Shown: positions 36,301-47,559 of the stretch, in pieces
How positions within the stretch are numbered: position 1 is the stretch's first letter
Layout of the letters: every line of letters starts with the position of its first letter
Assembly (NCBI GenBank): GCA_019055375.1
Contig: JAHQIW010005573.1
Coordinates: forward strand, 62,001-126,000
DNA: 64,000 nt
Source of the DNA: Parelaphostrongylus tenuis
Taxonomy: Eukaryota > Nematoda > Chromadorea > Rhabditida > Metastrongylidae
Direction of reading: 5' to 3'
Notes under the pieces: generated by a model
The model's input: only the letters and a program-made list of their open reading frames with translations
Databases searched by the model: none
Told to the model about the DNA's origin: nothing
Position numbers and translations under genes: made by a program

Positions 36301-37059
36301 TTTCCGATAACGCAAATGCACCTTTCTTATAAGCATGAATTGAAATTTCCAACATTGACTCTATATTGGCCGTGTTCTAGGTGCTTTCTCAGCGTCTTTC
36401 TCGTATTTCATTCCCGTCTAATAAGACATTATATTCAAGCATTCTATAATCCTTCTTAAACTACGTTTGTTATTTACTCTGACATGTTAACAATTATAAA
36501 TATCTGCATATAAACTGTGAAAGACCAAAGTCGTCTATTAAGTCGGTTTGTAGCTGAACGAGGATACAGTGATCTGACCAGTTTCGCTGCTACGAAAAAA
36601 ATTGCTGAATTTTCTTTAACTGTAGCCAACCTTTTATTCACATCACGCTCTTCAGTATTTCAAGTAAACCATGTACAGTCAACGTGAAGGTTAATCGCTG
36701 TGGCAAATACTGAGAATGCTTTATAGCGTGATTGTCTACACTAGTCTTATAAATTTTATTATCTTCTTGAATTTCTTACCTTAATCTCAAATATTGAAAG
36801 AAAGAAAGGCTTTGTGAAGAAAGAAGAAGGAAATTGAGCTCACCTCAGCAGTCACTCCGTAAACCAGGAATGATATCCCAAGCCAGATATTGACATATCC
36901 GGGTTTTCTATCCGAGTCCCTGTGAAACAAACAATCTATCTCAATTTGAAAAATTTCCTTGAAAATTAGGAGAAATCAATGACTTTTTCATCTCTAGATA
37001 ATCAGAGGACTGATCATCAATTTACCTCAAATTCCACGCAGCTAGTTTCGAGTGTTCAC

Positions 37060-37865
37060 TGGAAATCACGTTCAAATTTCAGTATGAATGATAATTATTT
37101 ATGAGCTATGTATTTGGTCTGTTACATAATGTGATACACTTGTTTTGACCTTGCAGCCTAGTCAGTTTCGGTACCTTTCGTCTGAGCCAACTCCCCTTGG
37201 GCGAGAAAGCCCCTTATAGAGGACCCGCGGACGTAATATTTACACGCCCCGTCCCGTAATAAAATTCACTAGACACTAGAAACGAATGGTATGATAGATC
37301 CAGATGTGTTAGAATTTCTGTTAAATGCGTTTGTTGTGAATCGCTTTTCGTATAGATCGGGCTAGGTAAATTTCTAAACAGTGAAGTTTGTCTGAGCTCT
37401 GATGAATATGCATTTTTGTCGTATTAAACTCACACAAGAATTCCTACTTCATGGCAAAATAATCACATCATACGTGACAACAATAGCTTGCTGATGTTCT
37501 TGCGCACATAGCTTGGGAAGAGTATCCAGAGAGCATGAAAACAGCTCACAAAGTGCAGATTACTTACATAGCGCCACTCTTTTTAGTATCAAAGCCGTCC
37601 ATTCACAGCTAACTTATTCATCATTGCAGCGACATGGTCTAAAGAAAACACTCGAAACGAACGCTGTGATATTTTATAACAGCCAAGAGCAGTTGAGTGT
37701 AAACGCTGCCCATTTAGTAATTTCTTTTACTTGTGGCACGTGTATTAGTACGTCTGCGTGTCCTCGATGTAAGGGGATTGAGCTTCCATCAAGAGGATTG
37801 GCTAAGACGAAAGGCACTTTACAACTGAGGAGGCTGCATGGTCGAAACAAGTGTTATCAGGCATA
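37060..37865. repeat. HR1 foldback repeat, degenerate
   Basis: The left part (37060-37310) and right part (37627-37865) carry HR1 phrases in inverted orientation, including aagaaaacactcgaaacgaa and ggattggctaagacgaa. The spacer is unrelated. Hammerhead cores are not recognisable. Confidence 0.6.
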
Positions 37866-38144
37866 GCTGCAAATTCTATGAGAACGAGTCGGATTGTAAT
37901 TTGTTGAAAGCGTTGTCGCGTGAATCGTTGCCGTTCTGGGAGATTTCAATAAAAATCTCCCGTAGATCCGCAGAAGCTGAAAGCCGCAGAAATTTAAGTG
38001 AAGACCAAAGACCATAGTAGTACAGCTTTTAGTGAATTCCAAGAAACTGTGTTTGACTAACATTAGTCATGTCACGGAGAAGAAAAGTGGACAGTTGTGT
38101 GAACTGTTGATGTGAAACTCAACAAATTCACCTTTACTAAAAAG

Positions 38145-38310
38145 ATATCTTCTGTTTTTACTGCTTTCTTGCAGTGTTATGATGTTTTGAATATGCCTAA
38201 GAGATCTGGGTGATAAGCAAAAACTGGACGTCAAGCGGGAGTTGAACCTGCGCTTCATCCATACCGGGGACGATATCACTACACACAGAGGAGACCGCTT
38301 ACTCACCACT
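38145..38310 (-). mobile_element. tRNA-derived SINE, family S2
   Basis: On the minus strand, a head with TGTAGTGATATCG as a weak A box and GGTTCAACTCC as a good B box, then a body shared with 38575-38710. A piece of the body is also repeated in inverted orientation at 38361-38432 (tcttgggtatattcaaaac), giving a local palindrome. Confidence 0.55.
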
Positions 38311-38574
38311 CATTCTTCAAGATCTCTCTATCAGTTCTATTCTATATCTCCAAGAATTTTTGCTTACCAGTCAATTCTCTTGGGTATATTCAAAACGTCA
38401 CAGCACTGCGAAAAAGCAGTAAAAACTTAAGAATTCTGAAAAATATATAAGTATAATGGGGCCACCTTAACTGGGTCCATAAAGCGATATTGCTTACCCA
38501 AATAAACCAGTTAAATGGTTGGTGACTGGTGGATATGATAGAGAGGTATTGAAAAATGAGTTATGACAAAGCGG

Positions 38575-38710
38575 TGGTTTCGGTGATAGGTATCACGCGT
38601 CACCCGGTATGGGTGAAGCGCGGGTTCAAATCCATCGTGAGGTCGGATATTTGCCTGCCACTCAATTCTCCTGGGTCTGTTTACAAGAACTAGAAAACAA
38701 TGAAGTAAAA
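38575..38710 (+). mobile_element. tRNA-derived SINE, family S2
   Basis: Plus-strand copy: cccggtatgggtgaagcgcg leads into the B box GGTTCAAATCC, then a body ending near aactagaaaacaatgaag. It aligns over its length with the minus-strand copy at 38145-38310. Confidence 0.55.
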
Positions 38711-39544
38711 AGTACTGAGTATTGGAGGACTTGCTAATCCCAACTATCTGAGTATCTCAGTGGACAAGTAGTAGTGCTAAGCTAGTTGATTTCTTTATGA
38801 CCGGCGCGATAAACGTAAGCAGGAGATCGTAAGTTAAACGATTTTCTGCCATTTCAGGTGACTGTATTCTTGTATGTCCAACCTAAAGTCTTAAGGTGCC
38901 GAGGAGGTCTCGGTAAGAAAGTGTGCAAGTATGCTTTCTTTGCGTTGTCTTGTGTAAGTACCGTAAAAGTTACATGTCAACTCCCGTGACGGACAAGTTT
39001 TTGGCAGTTGATATAATCACACAGATGTTGTTTTTTCTACAGAGCTTTCTTTCAAACGCTGAAACTCTTGTCGTCGCAAGAACCACTGCCACCTTGAGTG
39101 ACTCCTCGTTATAGTGCAAGATTAGTCAGTGGAAAGACCTGGGAGCGTCATAGACAGTCTATTTCGGGGCTCAGCCAAAGTCATGGTTACCCAGTATTCA
39201 ACATAGCAGAAATGAGGCAAGAACACGAAATATTATGCCACATTCAAGTCCAACTTTCTGGATGGATTATACGAACATCAGAAAGATACGATTTTATGAT
39301 GTGCTTGGACAGTATGTGAAGAAGGATCATGAAAATGTGTGAGTCTCTTTTATTCTTGATCAGATAAGATGACTGTTTTGATCAAAGCAAGAAATCACAT
39401 ATAAGACTGAGGATTCGGCAGAACAGCGTTAGAAAGAACTCTTGGTCACATGGGGACAGAAATGAGAATAATGAAGTTCACTTACTTGCAGTCATAGTCT
39501 GGGATACTTTCAACGTCGCCGTTAGCTCGTATCAACCACTCCAT

Positions 39545-40355
39545 TACTGAACAATATCAAAATCTTGAATAGAAAACAATTATCAGCGCAGAAGCTTATG
39601 ATGAATACTAGTCACGCCTTTGAAGAAATCGAGCGAGGTCACGCCTACTTTTGAAAGAAAACGAAACTGATGACCTCAATCCAGTCGCTCAATAGAATGT
39701 AAAATTAATCAATGTTTCTGGTTATCGATATACAAGGAGCGATTCATTTTCTTCTTCAAAAACCGCATGAGGCATAGTTCGGTGAACCATCCGTTTCTAT
39801 AAAACCAGTAAGGATTAGAGTGCCCACACAAAGTATAGCATGCATTCTGAATCTTTCATGCGATATTGAAGAGCCAGTACGGCGAGAAAGAAAAGACTGC
39901 TAATGAAAGTTCTTATTACAAATACAGGAGTCATTTCCGTGATTATTGGGGATGACACATGCCAATCATACAAATTCGAAACTCAAAAGTCAGTGCTATT
40001 TTCACTTTTGTGGTGAGAAAACTCAGATGTGACACTAAACAACAAAGTAATTATAGAAGTCGAAGAAGGTATTGCATTAGAAGTTATTACGGAAAAAAAT
40101 CTATCCCTCTTGAAACTATTTAGAAGATCATTTGTTATTGAATATAACTACGCTTGTCGGCTATACGCAGAAGCAGTTAGGGTTCTGGACCACGAAATGT
40201 AATTAGCAGTAAGTCGCTGAGCACAGTTTCATTGATCAAAATAAGAACTATCAAAATATACCTATGTTCTTTTCCCAACAATAGCCATGTCAGGATATGT
40301 GAGAAAATCTGTTTCTTCTCTAAATTACTCTTAGATTAATCCAAACGAGAAGCCG
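39545..40355. other. Upstream flank of the Srt locus, no recognised feature
   Basis: This should include the promoter of the minus-strand Srt gene, but I see no motif that I can name. Confidence 0.4.
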
Positions 40356-40359
40356 TGCA

Positions 40360-40510
40360 CAGTGGATAGAGATGCTCCGTAACATACACACGGTTCGTGG
40401 TTCGACCTCCATCCCACATGTACCAGGATTCGGGTCAACAAATTGTTGCCAGACAATTTTTGGAAGAGGCAACACCAGCGTAATTCTATAGGCTAGTGCA
40501 ATACATTGCG
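40360..40510 (+). mobile_element. tRNA-derived SINE-like sequence, possibly a third family
   Basis: tgcacagtggatagag resembles an A box and GGTTCGACCTCC a B box, at tRNA-like distance (about 40 bp). The following body does not match S1 or S2. A single copy, so family status is uncertain. Confidence 0.45.
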
Positions 40511-40579
40511 TATGGCAGATATCTGTGAATACTTCGCTCCATCGTTCTATGGGCCTAGGACCTTATCCTTATTTTATGG

Positions 40580-41200
40580 CGCTAAATACTATGAGGTTTG
40601 TAGTACACTGTGAGGTTTAAGCTCAAGCCAAGGCGTAGCACTGCGAAAAGCAAATCTTTTTGCTCTCTCAGCGCGCTCCATGAAGATCTCTTCAAAAACG
40701 AAACATAGCCTCAGGGTCACTTAAATCTATGCTTTCGAACACATATCAAAGGATTCAAAAGTTCGACTTTCTACAAACCTCGGCATAATCAATTGATATA
40801 TGAAAATCGAGAAAACTTATCTTGATTAGCTGGCGAGAGGTTGGAATCAAGATAAGTTTTCTAGATTTTCATATATCAACATATCAGAGGTTTGATAAAG
40901 ACCACCCACAAACTCTAGCCGCCTTGGTGACGTTTGTTGCTAATGTTAGGAAGTTCCACACGAAAGCCATTAAACACCGTGGCAGAGCGAAAAAATGCGA
41001 TCCGAGTGGTAAACTAAGTTTTTTTTCGCTGTTATAGCGAAATGGAAAAGCGTATTCTAGAACCAGGCGCAGTACTAGGATTGTTGAAATTCGCGATGTC
41101 GAAAATCTACTAAAGTCTGATATAAACCGCAGAAATGTCTTCTCGTCAAAGGATCAAAAATGCATTGCGATAACGGAATTGTAGCAGCATGTTTTCTCAA
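40580..41200. repeat. F2-related dispersed repeat containing a hairpin
   Basis: Phrases ttatagcgaaatggaaaagc and attcgcgatgtcgaaaat near 41030-41120 belong to the F2-flank repeat. The perfect-looking hairpin at 40793-40879 is described separately. Confidence 0.45.
40793..40879. repeat. 35-bp near-perfect inverted repeat (hairpin)
   Basis: Arms at 40793-40827 and 40845-40879 are reverse complements with one mismatch (g against the expected t in the middle). The loop is 17 nt. The arm starts ttgatatatgaaaatc and ends cttatcttgatt. The surroundings are AT-rich, but the match is far too long to be chance. Confidence 0.9.
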
Positions 41201-42431
41201 CTTCGATTTGGTGATTCTTTCATACGTTAACCTATCGCTGGGCCTTAGAGCTACTTAGTCTTCACTCTCATATAGTCATTAACTTTTGCTTGATCTTCTC
41301 ATTTATTTGGCTTTTGAATTTCGCTGAAATAACGATAAGTTTGATAGGTTATATTGATGAAAGAGTGATAACAGAACAGCAGCCCCGGTAATGCAGCGGC
41401 TAGCAATGGCCCAGTAAGGGTGAAAAGCGTTTTTGAACTTCCATCACAGATTCAGAGTCTTACATATCACTGAACATTATTCGATATCTTGTTTTATCGA
41501 GATTGTCGAAAGTTATAGTTTTGCTGGTTTTGTTCTGATTACCATTTCCATCAAAATTACTGTTTCTAATGACTTTGTATCAATAGGTTGGGTAAAAGTT
41601 TGAAAAAGCTTGTAAAACATTTATTTGTAGACTTATTACACCCGAATAAAACTAATAAATATATAAACTAATAAAAACTAGTACAATGAACTTCGCCTCA
41701 AGCCAGATTGATGCATTCACTAGCCACCGTTGCATTTGAACCCAACGGCCATTCGTGCATCATCAGCAACCTAATTTACTGCCTTGTTAACTCCAATCTG
41801 GAATGAGTAATTAAATTATATATCAATTACGCGAGAGAAGACGGGCTTTCAAATGAAAACAAAAACACAAAAATGGCCGAAACCCAATAGAGTTACCAGC
41901 ATTTGCGCAGAACATTATCCCCAAATTATTATCTAGCATTTTCACAAAGTTCTTCCTCTTCAGAGCATGGAAAGATTAAGATCACGTGCAACCTAATCGC
42001 AAGTGCATTCGTAATCTTGCTAGAAAAGCATAAAACCTAAACATTAGTCACGTTGGAAATAGCCTCTTTACATGTTTATCGCTTCTTATGAATTTTCTAC
42101 TCGCCGTTGATGGTAGCCCACCGTACCGAATTTAAATGAATGAGTTATCTCCCTCCAGCAGATTGAAAATTCTTCCCGAGACATCCTACGGTGTCACTTT
42201 TTGTTTCCAGTTTTAATTTTCGTTATTTTATTCTGCTTCAATTTATATGTTCTCTTGAGTTTCATTATTCTAGTAACTGATTCATAGCCGGCGAATTCTA
42301 ATGAGCTTAGTTGTTACAGAGCTTTGAACTTACTTTGATAGAGCGTCGTGTCTGACCTAAACTTTGGAATAGATTGTACCTCTCCATTCCTCCTTTTAGA
42401 AACCTTGTTCAAAAACAATGATGGTCTGATA
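41200..42431. other. No recognised feature
   Basis: AT-rich DNA. The stretch 41690-41990 has faint likeness to PLE 3' ends (gtacaatgaacttcgcc, cttcagagcatggaaag) that I could not confirm. Confidence 0.35.
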
Positions 42432-42922
42432 ATGATATAACATGTTTTGAGCAGTTTGTGAGGTCTAAGTGCTGAACAGGAGCGTGTTTCGTTCACCAAG
42501 ACTCTTCAGCAGCACAATCCCTCAGTTCTTCCGATCCCTAAGCTATACTTCTCTATGAAGGAATCGACGTCGAGTAATAAATTATCGCAGATCAGGTGAC
42601 ATAATCCCCTGACACTGCAGTGACTATTCATTATCAAGCCGAAATTGTTTTTCACTGAGGTGTATAAAAAGCAGTCGATTGGAGACGCATGATTCATTGT
42701 AGCAGCCAGAAGCTCAACCGCTGGTCTCTGCAATGTCAGGCGATTCTATCACTTGACTTGCGGTGGTTTATTACTCGACGCCGATTCCTTCATAGAGGAG
42801 TATAACCTCAAGAGATCGGCTGAACCGAGGTGCTGCGCCACCGGAGAGTCTTGGAGGAGGAAACAGGCGCTTGTCTCGCACTTAGACCTCACAAATGGCT
42901 CAAAAGATGTTATATCATTTTT
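42432..42922. repeat. HR3 foldback repeat
   Basis: Arms of about 190 bp (42432-42621 and 42727-42922) are inverted around a 105-bp spacer. Paired phrases include aggtctaagtg/cacttagacct, gaaggaatcg/cgattccttc and ctgacactgcag/ctgcaatgtcag. The left arm (minus strand) contains a well-formed hammerhead at 42469-42515. The right arm has its decayed counterpart near 42845-42885 (gagaa-type core, ggaaac). Solo ends of the family are at 8040-8145 and 51000-51120. Confidence 0.75.
42469..42515 (-). ncRNA. Hammerhead-ribozyme-like motif in HR3
   Basis: Minus strand: a perfect 6-bp stem I (GTGCTG/CAGCAC at 42515-42510 and 42474-42469), core CTGAAGA (42509-42503), a short stem II region GTCTTGGTGAAC (two firm pairs), GAAA (42490-42487), stem III CA/TG closing a CGCTCC loop, and GTT as cleavage triplet directly before stem I. 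Every invariant core base of the hammerhead consensus is present (the variable N7 is A). The weak stem II makes activity doubtful without a test. Confidence 0.68.
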
Positions 42923-43399
42923 AGTTTACATTGTTCAAATGTTCCATATCAACTCTCGCATCCATGTTGCATAGCAGATTGCTATGCGATTATATATCGA
43001 ACAGATTGAGGCAGACTTTCAAATTCATCACTTGGTCGTGGTCCCTTCTCGAAGGCCAAGCGCAGCCCATTCTGCTTTCCTTCCCTTGTAAAATCACTTT
43101 TCTTGTTATTCTTATGTTCATTGAAAGCCTAAGATACATCTTAACATGGTCTTTTCATCATCCATATTACTTTGCTGATCATGCACCACGTTTTATTCAT
43201 GGATCGAAAGTTCCTTTCAAGTAAATAAGCTCACTAAAAATTTTCTTAACATCCACAAAAAATTGAAATCTTATGATCGTTTCACAAAATATCAGTTGTT
43301 GTAAATTCATGGAGAAAACTGAGGAATAATTCCATAAAATCTCCTCAAGACAACACTACTTATAGTGCATCAAATTCAAATTTACTCTTTGGATATCAA

Positions 43400-43870
43400 A
43401 GACAACGATGGACAAAACTGAGCTTCGAGTTTTGTGGCGCTATTGCAGAAAGAGAGAACTTACGAGCAAAAGATACTGCGAAGGAGATCTGTGGTGCCGA
43501 AGGTGGAGCAAATGGACCGAGTCAACAGTTCGCTGAAGAAAAAGTACCCGATATTGAGTGCTTGAAAGCGCGCGCTGTTTCAACAAGAAAATGCCAAAAT
43601 TCACACCACAAAGAAGACCAAGGAAAAAGTTGGGTGAATTGAAGAAAGTCGAGGTCTTGCCGCACTCAATCTACAGTCTAGATGCTGCACCGTCTAGTCT
43701 AGGGTCTTTTCCGTTCAATAGAACAGTTCCTGCATGGACGCCAATTTGAGCCATTTGATCAAGTCGAAGAGGCATGTCAGGAGTTTTTTGATTGAATAAT
43801 TGAATACCCAAAGAATGGTGATTTCGAGCAGATCCGGAAGTAAGAATACCTCATTCAACTTTATCGAGAC
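43400..43870 (+). pseudogene. Mariner-family transposase, degenerate
   Basis: A plus-strand reading from 43408 starts MDKTELRVLWRYC, typical of mariner N-termini. It continues with broken helix-turn-helix text, then jumps to the C-terminal catalytic region: RKKLGELKKVEVLPHSIYS (43615-43680, equivalent to the LPHPPYSPDLAPSD box) and, in another frame, text like FEPFDQVEEACQEFF (43745-43785). The middle of the gene is missing and frames change repeatedly. It is a different mariner lineage from the 51-kb relic. No terminal repeats were located. Confidence 0.65.
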
Positions 43871-44399
43871 CTCGCTTAAAAATTCAGTATAGTCTGATAC
43901 AATTTTTTAAACCTTTCATGAAGTTTAGTATGACACCTCAAGTGCTAAACGTACGTTCCAGCTTTCTCGTGTTCCGTATGACAATCAGCAGTATGGCATA
44001 TGCTATTGACGAGGATTGCGAGAAAGCCGAAAGGTACTCCCAACGCTCAACGTGCTATATTAGACCACATTAAAAGCTTTAAACACTGTTCTAATAGACT
44101 ATATTAATTCCCTAGTAACAGGACTGTGAGGGATCAATGAAAAAGGTGTATTTTTACAGTCCAGTTACAATATTCTTTAGTTGAGGTTTCATGAAAAACG
44201 GAATCACTGCTTGGTCAACGAGCACTGATAAAACTGCATTCATTAATGCTTCCAAACAGCTTTCCGTTGCGCACAGAGGTAACGGCAAAGCGAAGTTGTA
44301 TTCTGTACAGAATTATGAAGAGACAAAGAGAATGTCTATGTTCTTCTCTTAGATGGAAAGGAAAAGTCAGAAACAAGAAAAGTAGGATATGTCTGATAG

Positions 44400-45150
44400 T
44401 CATTTTTTTGAGCCATGCATATGGTCTAAATAGGACAACTTATAGAGTCTTATACACGTGTTTCGGTCTTGACAGCTTCGTCAGCCGAGCAGTACCCTCC
44501 GCCTTCATTTTAGCTAATCCTCTTGGGGAGCTCAGCCTCTCATATAGAGTTGGCGCAGACGTACTTTTCAGACATTCTATTGAGTGAGAATATTATTGAA
44601 TGGACAGCGTTTTAGACTCGATTGCTCTTGGCTGGTATCGTTAAATATATGATACCTTTTGTTTCGAGTGTTTTTAAGGCTACGCTGGACTGCCGAGGTT
44701 GTCGAGGCGGAAACACGTGTATCGGGCTATATAAATTGCTCTATAAAAGACCACATGTATGGCTCATAAAATGTTTATCAGGTATATGGAAATTTGAGCG
44801 TGGTGTTAAGAAAACACTCGAAACGAAAGGTATGATATATTTACTGATACCAGCCAAGAGAAGTTGAGTCTAAAACTCTGTCCCTCCAGTAATATTTCCA
44901 ATAATGGAACGTGGAAAAAGCTCATCTGCGCCAACTCTATATGAGGATGTGGGCTCCACCGAGGATTGGCTAAAACAAGGACGAAGGTACTGCCTTAATG
45001 ACGAGGCCGTCAAGACCGAAACACATTTATCGGGCTCTATTAGTTGCTCCATAATAGACCACATGCATGGCTCAAAAAATGTTGATCAGGCAAGATTTGA
45101 GCGTGGTCTTAAGAAAACACTGAAAACGAAAACTAAAATGTTTTTTAACA
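44400..45150. repeat. HR1 foldback repeat with two tandem monomers
   Basis: Left inverted unit at 44400-44640, then two direct units. Hammerhead-like sites: minus strand 44445-44490 (CTGACGA, GAAA and CACGTG kept, stem I broken); plus strand 44688-44727 (stem III CACGTG, GTA and TCGGGC kept, core CTGCCGA); plus strand about 44990-45035 (AATGACGA core). The two plus-strand cleavage positions (after 44721 and after 45029) are 308 nt apart, which defines a monomer length. Confidence 0.72.
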
Positions 45151-46103
45151 TTTTGCCAAATCTGCTAGTTGGTCTTCATCTGCAATTCCTGAAATGTGCA
45201 ATACTGCAATGACGAAACTTGAAGGGTAAACTTAGCAATGAAACTACTGCTCGATAATTTAAGAGTCCACCTTTTCGGTAAGGATTACTGCGGTTCACCT
45301 TCTTTGTGGCTTGAGGTTCATAACGGCCTCCAGTCAAAAAAAAATCTTGTGATGATGCTATCTGCCTCAAGTGATTTTTCAGTCTTAATTAGTTCGTTCT
45401 TAAACTCTTATCTCATAGTAAAATACCCAGCATAATTCTTCAAGAGAGAATTCTGGAGTCCTGAACGGAAGATTTTGGCAAACTACTGAGATTTATTGAA
45501 TATTTTCTCATTATTCCAGACATATTATAACATTTGTTGCTAACATGATGTTCAGATTTATTCTTTCTCTATAGGTTTTCCTTCGAGGATTTTTCTCCTA
45601 TAGATAATCGTCTTCGTAGATCATGCTTCTTTCTCTCTTCTTTAGGATGCCTGGTTTCGGACTTTTTGATTCTAAACTTCTACTAAGATAAAAAACAGGC
45701 GTTTGCTTTGGTATTTTTAACTTTTTAATGAAAAAGATATTTTAAGCATAGAGAGACGATTTTACAAAACCTGAAGATGACTCCAATACGGAAATGGCCA
45801 TATTTATGTCAGTGAAACAAGATATAGATAACTGATTGACCAAACTGAATGGTGAGATTTCTTTTATTCTTTACTCACGTGATGCAGTAGTTGAAAGATG
45901 CTCTGAGAAAAAAATGGTTTTTCGCCAAGTTCACTAAAGTTAACTATGCTCTCTCTTTTTTCTGTATCTGCACAATCACACCGAGATTATCTGGTAAGAT
46001 AGTAGCACGAGCGTGATCTATTGGCTAGCCCGCAGCAAGCCATTGCATAGGGAATATGCCCTCTTTGTCGCGTCCCCAAGGGATTAATCAAGGCCGATTG
46101 AAC

Positions 46104-46113
46104 GTTTTCTTCA
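46104..46113 (+). repeat. Target-site duplication, left, of the HR1 insertion
   Basis: gttttcttca, repeated at 46840-46849. The empty site in copy 1 is around 3804-3820 (gatttctttactg). Confidence 0.75.
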
Positions 46114-46168
46114 CTTTCATCATTATTTGAGCCAACATGTCGTGTGGTCTGGTAAGGGCTCTTGTGCA

Positions 46169-46210
46169 GCCCGAGACACGTGTTCGTCCTTACAGACTCA
46201 TCAGCCGGGC
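46169..46210 (-). ncRNA. Hammerhead-like motif in inverted HR1 arm
   Basis: CTGATGA, GTC/GAC stem II, CACGTG and stem I (GCCCGG/TCGGGC) are present. The invariant GAAA has lost one A, so it is probably inactive. Confidence 0.6.
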
Positions 46211-46695
46211 AGAACCCGTCGTCTGTCGATCTTTTTATAGTCAGTTCTCTCGGGAGCATTACGCTCCTTATAGAGAGTTAACGACGACGTACGCTTTACA
46301 CTCTATGTCAACTGAAACATTCACCTAACACAGAGTGTTGTGCACTCGATTGTTCATTGGCTGGTACTCTTATCATAATTATACCTTTATCTCGAATCCG
46401 AAACACGTGTCTCGGGCTGTACAAGAGCCCTTACCAGACCACATGACATGTTGGCTCAAATAATGATGAAAGGATATATTGAAATTTGAGCGTGGTCTAA
46501 ACAAAGCACTCGGGATAAAGGTATGATTATGATAAAAGTGCCAGCCAATGAGCAGTCGAGTGCACAACACTCTGTGTTAGGTGAATGTTTCACTTGACAT
46601 AAAGTGTAAAACGTACGTCGTCGATAACTCTTTTTAAGGAGTGTAACGCTCCCGAGAGAAACTGACTATAAAAAGATCGACAGAAGACGGGTTTT

Positions 46696-46738
46696 GTCCG
46701 GCTGATGAGTCTGTAAGGACGAAACACGTGTTTCGGGC
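46696..46738 (+). ncRNA. Hammerhead ribozyme candidate in HR1, intact core
   Basis: Stem I GTCCGG (46696-46701) with TCGGGC (46733-46738), four Watson-Crick plus two GU pairs; core CTGATGA 46702-46708; stem II GTC-TGTAAG-GAC 46709-46720; GAAA 46721-46724; stem III is the palindrome CACGTG 46725-46730; cleavage expected after T46732 (GTT). All invariant bases match. A stem III that can only form between two molecules or two tandem copies suggests the dimeric mode of action known for PLE and retrozyme hammerheads. Confidence 0.78.
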
Positions 46739-47559
46739 TGTACAAGAGCCCTTACCAGACCACATGACATGTTGGCTCAAATAATGATGAAAGGATATAT
46801 TGAAATTTGAGCGTGGTCTAAACAAGCACTCAAGATAAAGTTTTCTTCATTGTCTGTCTGTGAAGTTTTTTTGAAAGACCATTACCTAAACAGCGAACAT
46901 TTTACACTGTATGTCATGTGAAATTATCACTAAAATTTAATAACGACTGCAAACGAGAAATGAAAAATATCAGTGAGTGAGGTAAAGATCTTGGAACAAT
47001 GGACAAATGATACTATACATGATGAAGTTGAATGCATGTCGTTCATTCACAACAAAAAGTTTTCTAAAATGACTCTAATATGGCCTTAATTGGACAATCC
47101 GCTTGCATTTTTTCACTGAGAGGCCAGCAGGAGACTGGCAAAAAGGGTCGGCTCCACTGAATTCGACTCGTTGCGACCACGAAGACCTACATGGGAAAAT
47201 GAGCGACAGTAGACAATTCACTAGTTGAGCCTGGTTGCGATGACGGATGAGTCGAATTATGGCCTGAAAAAATGCCTTCAACTTCATATTAGCACATTAA
47301 TAAAGTAATACACACTGAGGAAGAGAATTAATCCAACTTTTCAGCCGTCAGTATGTTGCCCTCTCGTCGAAGTGTGTGCGGCCAACGGTGTCACCGTCGC
47401 TATTCGTCGTTTACGGAATCCCAGCATTTCAAAAACTTCACGTTGTATGGTCCTATTGAGAAGGAGGTAAACAAATGCTGGAAATCCTGAAAAGACAAAT
47501 AATAACAGTCCTATGAGCGATACTGAAAGACGATAACTTTCGATTCATGTCTGCTGTTT

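Larger units (their letters stand above)
24191..39544 (-). pseudogene. Srt-class serpentine chemoreceptor, one frameshift
   Basis: Eight exons, minus strand: 39544-39486 (MEWLIRANGDVESIPDYDC), 36919-36844 (TM1, GYVNIWLGISF), 32016-31935 (LVYLIVLSVM..RLSCYKIMIA), 28373-28254 (TM2 to start of TM3, DMAALMVNSLLTGY), 26413-26327 (CMNCFLLAINRL), 25713-25564 (TM4 and second loop, TYLVLLIPFFY, MAWFFTTFAPHSD), 25228-25097 (TM5, NYPHTANNL, ends GLTWAQKS) and 24355-24191 (TM6-TM7, IYVYMQFF, GWQLGHGN). Exon lengths and phases match the intact gene at 49-59 kb except exon 5, which has 87 instead of 86 nt: one extra base near 26390-26402 (TGTGCCCGC against TGTGGTGC) shifts the frame to an early stop. All other exons are clean, so this is a very recent pseudogene or a sequence error. 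Srt receptors are nematode chemosensory GPCRs of the plasma membrane. Introns hold most repeats of the 24-39 kb interval. Confidence 0.85.
46114..46839. mobile_element. HR1 foldback element, complete insertion
   Basis: A 726-bp insertion absent from the paralogous block and flanked by 10-bp direct repeats. It consists of a 5'-truncated inverted unit (46114-46385) and, in plus orientation, about 1.3 units up to 46839 with two copies of the segment ending gtggtctaaacaa. Cleavage positions after 46411 and 46732 are 321 nt apart. It has no protein-coding capacity, so it must be mobilised in trans. The layout, truncated inverted copy plus longer direct copy with a hammerhead in each, parallels the PLE at 14-17 kb. 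Confidence 0.78.

Noticed and set aside
41690..41990. Possible further PLE 3' end
   Set aside because: Only two short phrases match; no endonuclease text and no hammerhead core.
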